The notes beneath the pieces were generated by a model. The model did no database searches. It saw nothing but the letters and a program-made list of their open reading frames with translations, and was not told the origin of the DNA. Shown one piece after another: positions 28,990 through 38,040 of a stretch of DNA of 64,000 nucleotides (the first letter of the stretch is position 1; each line of letters starts with the position of its first letter). The position numbers and the translations under genes were made by a program. This DNA comes from Isochrysis galbana (Eukaryota > Haptophyta > Isochrysidales > Isochrysidaceae), in NCBI GenBank assembly GCA_018136815.1, contig CM030934.1, positions 1,622,195-1,686,194 of the forward strand. The letters are read 5' to 3'.

Positions 28990-30276
28990 TCAATTCTTCC
29001 TCTCTCTCTCTAAACGGAGCGGCGGTACAAAACGCCTTGCGCCCACACAGCACAGCAAGCTCCTCATACAGCACATTGCAACGAGACTCGAGACTAACGA
29101 GACGGCACCATCGGCCACAACGGCATAAATCTCCCCTTGTTGCGCGTGCTGAGCGCTGGAGCCGGCCTCAGATGCACTGGCACTGCCCTTGCGAATTGCC
29201 ACACACTCCCTGACCTTGCATAACCCGCGCTTTGGTCCACACTTGGGACAACGTTTCCATCCTGACCACGGGCACGGGTCGACGCCACAATGGCACACGA
29301 ACTCACAAAGAGAGAATGAGGACTCGCGCGCGCGGGCGCGTTCAGCTTCATCGTGTACGCGCTCAACCCGAGCCTTCTTTTTTTGCTGCATCAAAGCCAC
29401 AGCTTCAATCTCTTCTTGGTTTCGTTTCTCTCTCTCAGCTCGCAGATCGCGGAGGGTCACCGAGCCCGACAGTTCAAACAGCCGTGCGCGCTTCCGTGGC
29501 CCACCTGCGCACTCCTCGTCATCACGCTGCAAGGCATCGGTCGTGCCGCTCATCTCCGCAGTATGAGCAACCGAGGGCAGGCTAGCGTTGCTCGAGGAGA
29601 GCGTGCCACCACGGACATGGTCATACGGGGCCGCCGCCTTTTGTTCCATCTTGCGCGCGTACTCTTCGAGTTGCGCCAGCTTCGCCTTTGCAGCAGCCAA
29701 CGATCCAGTGCGCATACCGGGCGGCGTCTTCTTCGCCTCGGCCAGTGTTGATGGACCTGGGGATTGGGCCATAGAAGCTGAGTCTTGTGTTGCTTGGGCA
29801 AGCTCGCGTGCCTGATCGAGAAAGCCGGTTCGGTCAACGAAGTCCGGATGGAACTTGTTGCCCGTGATCCCCACGCGGCGCCATGCGGTGATGATATCGA
29901 ATGTGTCAGCCCAAGTAAACCACATTCCTGGGAGGCCCAAGGTCTTGTTGCCGGCGTCAGACGGGCTGCTGGTAGCGCCCGAGCCTGAGTATGACCGCGA
30001 CGAATGCGACGAATCGGACGAAGACGACGAGGGGCTCGGTGAGCGGTGGCGCCGGTGGCGATGGCCCTTACGGCCGTTGGGGGCTTTCGGGGGTTTCGGG
30101 GGAGGTCGAGGCGACGACGTGGGTGGTTGTGGCGCTTCAGTTTGTGCGAGCCCTCCTCCCCCAAGTTTGGAGGCGATGGGTGCAGCCCGTGAAGCGGGGG
30201 CACCCTTCTCGATCGCCTCGGTGACCGCGGCGAGCTGCTTGGTGAACTGCGCTGCCATGGATTGGATCATTTCCAT
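28990..30276 (-). CDS. Cys-rich, Ser/Lys-rich protein, possibly transposase-derived
   Basis: A 428-residue open frame from ATG at 30276. An N-terminal helix is followed by a Pro/Arg/Ser tract (about 60-115). Then comes WFTWADTFDIITAWRRVGIT with HPDFVDRTGFLD, which recalls the C-terminal end of pogo/Tigger-type DDE transposases. A coiled segment rich in Lys/Glu follows (residues 270-330), then a cysteine cluster CEFVCHCGVDPC, CPKCGPKRGLCKVREC that probably binds zinc. The last 60 residues are low quality and may be intron read-through. No DDE core is visible. Function unknown; a remnant or captured DNA-binding part of a transposon is one reading. Confidence 0.5.
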   Translation of the reverse strand: MEMIQSMAAQFTKQLAAVTEAIEKGAPASRAAPIASKLGGGGLAQTEAPQPPTSSPRPPPKPPKAPNGRKGHRHRRHRSPSPSSSSSDSSHSSRSYSGSGATSSPSDAGNKTLGLPGMWFTWADTFDIITAWRRVGITGNKFHPDFVDRTGFLDQARELAQATQDSASMAQSPGPSTLAEAKKTPPGMRTGSLAAAKAKLAQLEEYARKMEQKAAAPYDHVRGGTLSSSNASLPSVAHTAEMSGTTDALQRDDEECAGGPRKRARLFELSGSVTLRDLRAEREKRNQEEIEAVALMQQKKKARVERVHDEAERARARESSFSLCEFVCHCGVDPCPWSGWKRCPKCGPKRGLCKVRECVAIRKGSASASEAGSSAQHAQQGEIYAVVADGAVSLVSSLVAMCCMRSLLCCVGARRFVPPLRLERERKN

Positions 30277-30279
30277 GCA

Positions 30280-30690
30280 GCGGGACGTTACGTAATATCA
30301 TTCATCATCCGCGTGGCGTGCTGTAACCGGAGACCTAGGATCTCAACGCTAAGGCTTGCTTTCTAGAATCTTCTATGCCACTACCCACCAACCAACCACC
30401 AACCACTGCCACACTGCGTGCATACGGGAGGCAACAAGAGCGATCGAACATCAAGATGGTGGATGGAATGATGGAGGGTGGCAGGCCTCGAGCAACAATC
30501 GCACAAGCCAACTTTGAATTGGCAGAAAGACCTGACGCGAGAGCTCCTGAATATCCACGTGAGTCTTGTCCGTACCAGGTTTCGCAGAGTGGATCCATCC
30601 TACCCCTCTCCGAATCACGCACTTGATGAACGTCAAGGTGTGCAGAGCGGGGTAAAAATCACAAGCAAAACCAATCCAAGGGAAACGACT
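30280..30690. other. Spacer between the Cys-rich gene and the eIF4E gene
   Basis: No recognisable gene or repeat. It would hold the 3' UTR of the eIF4E gene and the 5' region of the Cys-rich gene. Confidence 0.4.
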
Positions 30691-30694
30691 TGCA

Positions 30695-31886
30695 TCAAAG
30701 GAAGTTGGCATTGGCGTTGCGATAACTCGAGTTATCGCGCATCGAATCAGTGTGCTTCTTGTACTCCATCACTGCATCCGGTTGCAAGCCAATCACCTGT
30801 TCAAGACGACAATACACTCGTGAGCACGCTAGAAGAGATGATGTTCAACAATACACACTGCTCAATGCCACTACTCAAGCGCTATTTCAACACCGTCTCG
30901 TCGAAGCGCGAGCTGCTCGGGGTTAGAAGGTGCATGCGTTTCGCAGCCAAGATCGGCATCGGGGGAGAGAGGCGCAGTCACAATGATGTATCTGTTGGGT
31001 CAAAGCTTTCTATTCAACAAGCTTGCTGTCACGGATCGAATAGATGTGGAATGCGATGGAACTGGCTATTCTCGCTACGGGGCGAAGTGCGTGCTCACCG
31101 CACGCAGCGTATCGCGAATTTGTAGGCATATGCGACGGCTATCTGCGGACTTATTCCAGACGGAGAGAAGGTCCTCTTGATAACGAATGGATAGGACTGC
31201 GCCACAGATTTCATCGCCAACCTTGAATTGACCGCCCATCAATGCCAGGAGCTGTTCAGAAGAGAGAAACAGGAGGAAGGGGGTGGGGGGGGCGAAATAT
31301 CGATATCGCAAGAACAAACGGGCGGCATCCGAAAATTGCAAGTGGTCGATGCATTTAGGCCAAGCTTTGCTAGTGCACGGCGCTGTAGCTAGGTGTGCGC
31401 TTTGCAGTACGATGGCCAAGGAGCGTCAGGATGAAAGCCTGGAATCTCGAGTGCGAGGAGCGCACCAAATCCTCCCAATATCTTGCTGCAACACCCTTCT
31501 TCAACCGGACGATCCATTTGCCTCCGTTGCTGTTCGCCTCATCCTCCCACATAGGACGGATGCCAGCGCGGAAGACATGGTAGTCGCATATGGTGGGCCT
31601 GTCCTCTATGGGGCGGCGGAGGTGCACATACAGCTGCCAGAAATCTTCCGCCTGATGGGAATTGGATGGGCAGAGATACGTGAGCTCATGCACGCACGCA
31701 AAGCCTTTGGCCTAGACGAAGGGTTTTGGCCTAGAAGAAGGGTCGGAACCAGGAGGGGTTGGGGTGAGGCACGCATACTGTCTGAACTGTGCCTAGCGCA
31801 AACGTATTCTCCTCGTAGCTCTTGTTCGCGGCCTTCTTGAAGTAGGAGAAAGACCACGGGTAAGTGAGCGCCGTCGAGCCCGACAT
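30695..31886 (-). CDS. EIF4E2: eIF4E class II cap-binding protein (4EHP/nCBP-like), four exons
   Basis: Binds the m7G cap of mRNA; class II members often act in translational repression. Exons (minus): 31886-31779, 31651-31466, 31251-31099, 30796-30695, giving 182 residues. Seen in order: LTYPWSFSYFKK, SYEENTFALGTV (Tyr where class I has a cap-stacking Trp), AEDFWQLYVHL, GIRPMWEDEAN (Trp-Glu cap pair), NGGKWIVRLKKG, VGDEICGAVLSIRYQEDLLS, VWNKSAD, IRDTLRA, and the ending VMEYKKHTDSMRDNSSYRN, which resembles plant nCBP. The last intron (302 bp) was placed by the RDTLRA|VIGLQPD join. The ATG at 31886 gives a short N-terminus; a further 5' exon in the GC-rich region up to 32370 cannot be excluded. 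Confidence 0.88.
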
Positions 31887-31997
31887 CTTGCCTCGGGACT
31901 CGCTAAGCCACCTCTTTCTCTGCGCGGCAGCTGCCTCCTCGCGCGCGCGCGCGCGCCGCCGAGAGAGGGCGGAGGGGCGGGGCAGGAGAGGGGGGGA

Positions 31998-32034
31998 GTG
32001 CCGGGGGGGGGGGGGAGGGGGGGGGGGGGGGGGA
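31998..32034. repeat. Poly-G tract
   Basis: Nearly uninterrupted G over about 37 bp, upstream of the eIF4E gene or within its first intron. It can form a G-quadruplex and is likely length-variable. Confidence 0.6.
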
Positions 32035-32503
32035 TGTGTGTATGTGTAACTTTGGTTTGTGCAGGTGAACGCCAACGGAGCAGCGGGCGCGCGAGGGACC
32101 GGGAAAAGAAAATAGGAGCGTCGCCTCCCCTCTCTTTCCCTCGCCGCCGCGCGCGCGCGCGCGCCACCAGCCCCACGCTAACACACACACACACAAGCAC
32201 TCAATGCAGACTGCCCTCACCCCGCTCCTCTCCGCCGGCGGCGACGCCTCCGACGACTCCTCGCCCCTGCTCCTGCTCGTCGGATCGGAGGGCTGGGCTC
32301 CGGATCTCCTCGTAGGTGTGGTGACCGAGTCGCTTGGCCAGGAAGACAAAGTACAAAGTACTGGCCCATGGTGAGAAGTGAGGTCGCTGTTGGAGGAGAA
32401 GAGGAGGAGGAAGGGGAGGAGAGTGAAGCGCGGGTGGTGCTGGAGAAGGCTGGGAGGACGACTAAGGCGTCTCAGGTCTCAGCAGGAGTTTCGAGTTTCG
32501 TCA

Positions 32504-32602
32504 GATGCGCATGAAAGTTTTCCGCAGGCGCACGCCGTGCGTATGATGAGTAGTGAGTGGCAATCACAAATCACATGCGTACGGCGTGCAGAGATGCGCA
32601 TC
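32504..32602. repeat. MITE-like element with GATGCGCAT ends
   Basis: About 100 bp bounded by GATGCGCAT at both ends. It is internally inverted: GCACGCCGTGCGTATGAT pairs with AATCACATGCGTACGGCGTG further on. It shares words with the 12322-12640 repeats. It lies between the divergent eIF4E and glycosyltransferase-like genes. Confidence 0.55.
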
Positions 32603-32654
32603 CTTATGCCATGTAGGTTAATTAATAATAAGAGTTCCTTCCTTTCCTCCTCTC

Positions 32655-32685
32655 TTGTCCAGAGTACTACTAGGAGTACTCGTTA
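32655..32685. promoter_or_regulatory. GAGTACT-type promoter motif
   Basis: AGAGTACTACTAGGAGTACT lies about 110 bp upstream of the ATG at 32783, the same distance at which AGAGAGTACTCGTACTCC precedes the TGT gene (46856-46871). Regulatory role inferred. Confidence 0.4.
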
Positions 32686-32782
32686 AAGCTCTCTTCTCTC
32701 GTCCTCCTCTCTCTTCTCGCTTCTATCTCTCTGATCAAATAAACGTGGAGACTTTGACGGAGGCGGGACGCGGCCATCCGCC

Positions 32783-34147
32783 ATGGCGGGCGCCCCCGAC
32801 GTCCCTGAAGCCGCTACCTTCAACCCCACCCCACCCACCCACACACTCCACCCCCACTCGCTCGACGAGCTGCCCATTGAGTGTCAGTCTCGGTATGCGC
32901 AAGCGATGCAGCACGGGCTCCCATGTTCAGCAGCTGAGCACCAGATCGAGCCGTGGATGATATCCGAGCTGCTGACAGTCGTGATCACCACTTCTGCTCT
33001 TCCTCGTCATCCGTGCAGCGCGCTGCTCGATGAGATTATCGGCAGTATACACCGACATTGTGAAGGCTCTCTTCACTGTCGTATGCTCATCGTTGCCGAT
33101 GGCTACAACCTCTCGCAAGAAAAAAAGCCTTCCAGGTGGAAGCGGGGAATAGTGTCGCAGCTGGAAGTGGACCGCTACGAGGCCCACAAGCGCGCCATAC
33201 GTTTCCTTTGCTCATCATCCAAGGGCCCCTACGCCCATGCGGATCTCTTAGAGCAGCCTTGTCGCCGTGGCTTCACCCTCGGCGTGTGTAGAGCGCTTCG
33301 TTGTGTACACACACCGTTTGTCCTTGTCGTGCAACATGATAGACCGATGATGCGCGATGTGCCGTTGTGCGATATATTGGCCGCAATGAGGAAGCACCCG
33401 CAGCTGGAGCATGTCTCACTACCCACGGCAATGACTCTGAGCTACGAAAACTTAGTACTGTCTAAATATGGGATTGTCCTCTCCAACTTCAATGTGCATC
33501 ACAGGTCAATGCGCTTTGTGCCATTACTTCAGTTTCTAGATACTACTCATGTGGCTTCAACGAGCGCCTATCTCGCGCTCATGCGGCGGCATCGATTTTC
33601 GTGTGGAGCGTTCACTGAAGATACGCTGGGCCAAGAACAGCTTGCGGCTATCCGCAACGAAGGCATGAAAGCACATACCAAATACGCCACGTGGATAGTC
33701 GATGATGGCGTTGCAAAGGTGATGGTTAGTCATCTTGATGGCAGAGACGCGCGTGCTCTCCAGAAGTTTCGGCCATCATCTATCAGGCCCAGTCCTGCAA
33801 CTGCTCCTGAAGCACTGATGTCTACAGACTCCCACGGAAGCATTGATACCTTGGCTAATACGGAGTGCCATCTCGAACGGCCCCTCAGACCAACTGGCCA
33901 ATCCGCCACTAGACGGGTGTGCTATGCTTGCAACATCTTGCACCGCCAATCAGAGCTACTCGGCCCACGTGTGCTCATGGCAGTGCGAGTGGAGAAGCTC
34001 AGAGGACGGGAACGTGCAGCGAGCCCGGCATTGGTGAGGTTGTCTCTTCGGGTGTGGCGATTGTCGCATGAGAATCGCCGTCGCTTCTTCATATGTGTCC
34101 AAGACACTGATGATGTCGTTGATTTGGTTGAGGGCAAGAAAAATTGA
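32783..34147 (+). CDS. Putative GT-A-type glycosyltransferase-like protein
   Basis: 454 residues without introns. After a Pro-rich start, residues 55-320 look like a nucleotide-sugar transferase fold: LLTVVITTSALPRHPCSALL (first beta strand), CRMLIVADGYN, a basic stretch KKPSRWKRGIVSQ, RGFTLGVCRALRCVHTPFVLVVQHDRPM (QHD in the place of a DxD), SLPTAMTLSYENLVLSKYG, FLDTTHVASTSAY and CGAFTEDTLGQEQLAAI followed by MVSHLDGRD. No signal peptide or membrane anchor is evident. The acceptor and sugar are unknown. Residues after about 350 are less convincing and may not be conserved. Confidence 0.6.
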   Translation: MAGAPDVPEAATFNPTPPTHTLHPHSLDELPIECQSRYAQAMQHGLPCSAAEHQIEPWMISELLTVVITTSALPRHPCSALLDEIIGSIHRHCEGSLHCRMLIVADGYNLSQEKKPSRWKRGIVSQLEVDRYEAHKRAIRFLCSSSKGPYAHADLLEQPCRRGFTLGVCRALRCVHTPFVLVVQHDRPMMRDVPLCDILAAMRKHPQLEHVSLPTAMTLSYENLVLSKYGIVLSNFNVHHRSMRFVPLLQFLDTTHVASTSAYLALMRRHRFSCGAFTEDTLGQEQLAAIRNEGMKAHTKYATWIVDDGVAKVMVSHLDGRDARALQKFRPSSIRPSPATAPEALMSTDSHGSIDTLANTECHLERPLRPTGQSATRRVCYACNILHRQSELLGPRVLMAVRVEKLRGRERAASPALVRLSLRVWRLSHENRRRFFICVQDTDDVVDLVEGKKN

Positions 34148-34149
34148 CG

Positions 34150-34637
34150 ACTGTGGGATGATGTAAGAAGGATGGGCTCGAGCACGCACACAAAGGGCTT
34201 AATCTAGGTGCTGACTGTTCATGAGAATTTCCTCCATGCGCCGCACGAGTTGCTACCATTGGCATCACCAGAACCGGAACATTGGCGTGGCAATGGCAGC
34301 TAGCACGACGGCAAGAAGCCTTAAGCAGCTCTCCTCAGTCTTCGCATTGGAGCCGCATTTACATTTCCCTAGACTTCTCACAGAGTGCACTGTGGGCACA
34401 CCCGCTCGACGCCCTCTTCTATCAACCCAACAAACATCCCGTCCCGATCCCAATCTCTGCAGCGTCAAACCCATGTCCTGTGCATATCACACTAGCCGGT
34501 GCGGGACGCTTGTAGACCCTCATCCCTCATGCCTCATGAAGGTAGGAAATAGTCCAGCTGTGAAAGGTCAAGCTTCGTCCCCGAAGAAGAGAGACGAATA
34601 GACGAGCCACCCTAGCCAACATCGTCATAAAGCATAT
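34150..34637. other. Spacer, no supported gene
   Basis: Open frames here lack domains. Probably the 3' UTR of the preceding gene plus intergenic DNA. Confidence 0.4.
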
Positions 34638-34720
34638 CAACTGACTTTATCGTCAGTTGCGATGGAGCGCGCCGGCGCGAGTCTCGAGTCTCCTCTCCTC
34701 ATGAGGTCACGTTCCCAGTA
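34638..34720 (+). mobile_element. LINE 5'-end fragment with hairpin
   Basis: CAACTGAC-TTTATC-GTCAGTTG (8-bp perfect stem) followed by CGATGGAGCGCGCCGG aligns with the 5' end of the LINE at 8344-8378. Only about 60-80 bp remain, in the opposite orientation to the LINE that begins at 34763. Confidence 0.6.
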
Positions 34721-34762
34721 CATTAAATTATTAATGTCATATCCTAGCCAACCCTACTAGCT

Positions 34763-36110
34763 AAAAAAAATCTTCTTAAAAATCCCCGCTACGTGTGCGG
34801 CGTGAGGCAGTGCGCTTATGTACCTCCCTACTACCCAACCTTAACACCTAACAACCCCCTCCCCCTTTCCCAGTTCCCTCTTTAGCGGAGAAGCTGGTTC
34901 CGGGGAGGCCGCGCGCGCTGCTTCGGCCAGGAGTTGGAGAGAAGGGGGCGGGAGACCGTGGTTCGTCCTTTGATTTCGGCGCTGGCTCGGGTTATTCTCC
35001 CTTAAGTATTTTAGGCTCCTCTTTGATAACCGCTGTGATTCCGACCTAGAGGTTTAGCTGCTTTAGGTGATGTGTCGTAGGTCCAGACCCCTTGCCGCTT
35101 GCAAGAGGTCTACCGACGTTTCTATGTTGAAATCCTTGTCTACCGTGTATAGCGGGCTTATCATTTTCTTAATGTGTTTGTTGCTCGGGGCGTGTAACCC
35201 CATATTCTCTCTTTGTTTTTTAAGCCTCTGAAAGAAACCGACTTTCGCCGTTGCTAACAGGTGATATCTCGTAAGGATCGCTCTTAGGATCGATCTAACG
35301 GACCTGCCGTCCGCGTTGCCATACTGGATGTTATAGAAGTCGGTTAGGATATATCTCCACGCCAAGATACCCAAGTATCCCGAGGAGGGGTGTGGTCTTT
35401 CCACCTGATAGCAGAAGAGACGTTGGGCTATTTCAGATCCCGGCCTAAGGCTAATCCCCAAAAGTCCTTCTATGAATTCAAAGACGGGTTCCGTCGCGAC
35501 ACATGAGGCCAGGTGGGTAGAACTCTCGGGGGCTATGCCACAAAAGCGGCATGTCGGATCGTCGGCAAAACGGTTCGCCGTAGCAATCCTCCTATGCAGG
35601 ACATGTTTGAAATGCAGATAAGAGTCCCTAGGTGTTAAAAAGTTATATTTGTACAATTGCGATACTTGTTTCCACTTTCCTGAGAGGGCCGGTATCCTTT
35701 TCTCCCATCTTAGCGTAGATTTTTGTGCTTTTGTTTTCCTCAATGCGAGGAATGCTTTAGTCAAGACCCTGACACTCACATCCTCTAGCGTAGTTTTCGT
35801 GCCTTTTAGCGTGTATTCTTGGGGTATCGGATACGCTGTTTCAGCCGGGCCGTCGTACGCTCGTCCCCATTTCAGCGGAGTGTATAGCCCATCGGGCACT
35901 AGTTGCGGGCTGATCTGCTCGTGGATGTGGGGCTCTCCCATAACGTTGAGCTGGACTTTGTGGTATTCGCCTCGTCGGCGCAGATAATAGTTATGGTCTT
36001 TGTCCACTAAAATGTCGCCTAGATCGTGTGCGTCCGGATCTTCTTGAGGAGTTAACTCTTGCTCCTCCGGAGGAGCAGGCGGGGGCTTCGCTTGATTTCT
36101 AAGAAGGTAT
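34763..36110 (-). mobile_element. LINE 3' half with zinc-knuckle domain
   Basis: A sister of the copy at 3222-4347, longer and better preserved. Its 3' UTR and A-rich tail (minus: AAGAAGATTTTTTTT) match. The 5' end is lost near 36110, where a GC-rich host gene fragment begins. Confidence 0.8.
35063..36007 (-). CDS. LINE polymerase ORF, C-terminal part
   Basis: 314 residues from MDKDHNYYLRRRGEY to RGLDLRHIT, downstream of a reverse-transcriptase core that is missing. Conserved blocks shared with the ORF at 61459-62637 despite low overall identity: STLRWEKR, LYKYNFLTPRDSYLHFKHV, HRRIATANRF, the knuckle CRFCGIAPESSTHLASC, and LAWRYILTDFYNIQ. No polymerase activity can remain in this copy. Confidence 0.7.
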   Translation of the reverse strand: MDKDHNYYLRRRGEYHKVQLNVMGEPHIHEQISPQLVPDGLYTPLKWGRAYDGPAETAYPIPQEYTLKGTKTTLEDVSVRVLTKAFLALRKTKAQKSTLRWEKRIPALSGKWKQVSQLYKYNFLTPRDSYLHFKHVLHRRIATANRFADDPTCRFCGIAPESSTHLASCVATEPVFEFIEGLLGISLRPGSEIAQRLFCYQVERPHPSSGYLGILAWRYILTDFYNIQYGNADGRSVRSILRAILTRYHLLATAKVGFFQRLKKQRENMGLHAPSNKHIKKMISPLYTVDKDFNIETSVDLLQAARGLDLRHIT

Positions 36111-36167
36111 ATATAGTTAGATGTGGTATCTACTAGTCTTGATCTACTCCATTCAGCTATCTTTTCC

Positions 36168-37964
36168 CGCCTGCGCTCCGGCGGAGGCCTGCGCGACCGC
36201 CACCAGCTCTACGAGACGCCGGGGCCCCTCGCCGCCGCGGCCGCGCAGCGGTGCCTCGCCGACGTCGTCTCGTCCGCTCTTTCGCGGAGACACGCCCTTC
36301 AAGAGGTGTTTCCCTGTTTACTCCGTATTGCATCGTAAGCTTCCTCGACTACGTCATGATATTCTTTGTTTAGATTATGAATGTCACGAATAAATTTGCC
36401 GGCATATTCTTGAGAGTACTCACTGGTGATCTCAATGAACAATTCTAGCTTCCGCTGCAGTTCGTATAGCATATGTTTTGTGTTATTGCTACGTAGTGAT
36501 AGCAGCTTCTTTTTATTGAATACCGGGCAGTAGTCTTCTAAGACTTTGTCGTATCTTTCCTGGAATTTTCGTAGCTGTGTTTTTAAGTGATCGCTAACTT
36601 CAGGTTTGGTAAGTACGCAGTTCTCGATATGGGTTACGGGGCCCCTCATCGCATCCAAGTCCAATGTTTCAATACCTTCCAGAGCTTTAGACAAAGCTGT
36701 CCATTCCTTATCGAGAATGCTTGAGACCGTGTCGTCATTACTCAAGTCTTCGACATCCGTCAACGGTTCATCCTCCTCGCGCACTCCGACGATAATACAG
36801 GTCTTGGGCGGCTTTGTGTCACCTAGCTTGATCAGAGGAGTCGTGCAGGACTTGCGGAAGCCCTCTTTCTTCAGAGTGATTTCTGGGTACGTCGAGTGCA
36901 CATACATCTCTCGCAGTGAGACTAGATCCTCGAGTGGAGAGAGAGTCTCGATCCATTTGGCCCTAAGCTTGAGGAACTTGAGATTGGGGAATACGTTCAC
37001 TACCTCTCTCAGGAAGCCTTCGACAATCACATCCGACATTAGCGTGAGCCTGTGTATATTGCGTGTCGTCCCAGTTTGATTCATGCTCGCATAACACATG
37101 GCGCCTAATTTAGACGTGTGAGTCAACCTGCACTTGATATAGATGTCCAGCTCTTTCACTCTCGGCATGTGCACATTCTTCATCACATTGTCGAAGGAAG
37201 GAGAAGAAGAGTCTTCGAACTCGAGCCACACCCTGCTCACGGACAATGGCAAGTTCATATTCGTCACCTCGCGTGGGATCTCGGTCAACTTGATATATTT
37301 CTTACCGTGTAGCATATGCGGTGTTTCGAGCGCATCGGCAAACGAAATCGTGAATGGCTCAGGGGGGGCATCGTGAGACATCTACTCGGTTTGTTCTATG
37401 AAACCGTTTTTTCCCTCCGCGTCCCCGCCCGCGCTTGGGGCGTGCTCCTCCCCTCGGGCGCCTTTTTCTCGCTCGCTTGGCGCTCCCGGCTCACCGGCGG
37501 CCGGTGGATCTGTGTGCATCGCGTGGTGCAGGTGTGTTTCTCCCTCCTAGCCCCCCCCCCCCCCCCCACCCTATCGGCCCTCCCTCCCACCCAAAAAGGG
37601 AGGAAACCCCAACAACGCACTCCCCCCCCCCCCGCTCTCTCAGGGAAGCGGGCTTGCGGTGGCCGCCGCCGGCGTCGCGCTCGCCGTCGCGTGGGTGCCC
37701 CGAGGGCGCCACTTCTCGCACCCGCTCTTCGCATACTCAGCGAGCCTCGCAGAGGGGATCAAGGTCCGAAAACTCCATCTGAGATGCCTCGGCGAACGGT
37801 GCGGGACCCTCGCGATTTCGGAGATAACCGGAGGCACCATGCTCCCTCTCCTCGAGGAGCTCTCTCTTTCGGGCTGTAAGCGGTTGGTCATCGACACGGC
37901 GGGTCATGCCATCAAACGAATGGAGCAGTGTCTGTGCATTTCGTTACGGGTTTTATTCACATGA
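36168..37964 (+). CDS. Fragmentary leucine-rich-repeat-type host gene interrupted by an intron carrying an antisense gene
   Basis: A GC-rich exon (about 36168-36305) encodes RDRHQLYETPGPLAAAAAQR and LADVVSSALSRRHALQE and ends at GAG|GTGTTT. A fitting phase-0 exon begins after CTCTCTCAG at 37644 with GSGLAVAAAGVALAVAWVP and continues into KVRKLHLRCLGERCGTLAIS and LPLLEELSLSGCKRLVI, a leucine-rich-repeat pattern, to a stop near 37962. The intron of about 1.34 kb contains, on the other strand, the AT-rich paralogue at 36299-37381. The 5' part is lost where the LINE ends near 36110. Whether the gene is still expressed is doubtful. The splice is my inference. Confidence 0.45.
36299..37381 (-). CDS. 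Leucine-rich protein with coiled-coil C-terminus, AT-rich paralogue
   Basis: 360 residues from MSHDAPPEPFTISFADAL. The first 230 residues align with the GC-rich paralogue at 42331-43128 (shared: RVWLEFEDSS, TTRNIHRLTLMS, VIVEGFL, FPNLKFLKLRAKW and ETLSPLEDL, then PPKTCIIVGV, EPLTDVED). The pattern suggests irregular leucine-rich repeats. Residues 235-355 form a separate charged helical part, absent from the paralogue. Codon use is much richer in A/T than in the paralogue and than in flanking host DNA. It is intronless and sits antisense within the intron of the host gene, its stop codon overlapping the upstream exon. Function unknown. Confidence 0.7.
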   Translation of the reverse strand: MSHDAPPEPFTISFADALETPHMLHGKKYIKLTEIPREVTNMNLPLSVSRVWLEFEDSSSPSFDNVMKNVHMPRVKELDIYIKCRLTHTSKLGAMCYASMNQTGTTRNIHRLTLMSDVIVEGFLREVVNVFPNLKFLKLRAKWIETLSPLEDLVSLREMYVHSTYPEITLKKEGFRKSCTTPLIKLGDTKPPKTCIIVGVREEDEPLTDVEDLSNDDTVSSILDKEWTALSKALEGIETLDLDAMRGPVTHIENCVLTKPEVSDHLKTQLRKFQERYDKVLEDYCPVFNKKKLLSLRSNNTKHMLYELQRKLELFIEITSEYSQEYAGKFIRDIHNLNKEYHDVVEEAYDAIRSKQGNTS

Positions 37965-38040
37965 AGACATCGGCGACCTCCCCAGGAAGGGGGATGCCCA
38001 CCGACCTAGTCACGTGAAGACGCCGGCGACCTCTTCAGGG
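37955..38040 (+). repeat. Type B tandem repeat, two diverged units
   Basis: ATTCACATGAAGACATCGGC and AGTCACGTGAAGACGCCGGC begin two units homologous to the array at 39491-39956. They start right at the end of the leucine-rich exon. Confidence 0.7.

Noticed and set aside
34638..34800. Twin-priming inversion linking the 5' fragment and the minus-strand LINE
   Set aside because: The 5' piece lies beside the 3' end of the other element and belongs to a different family, so two independent insertions are simpler.
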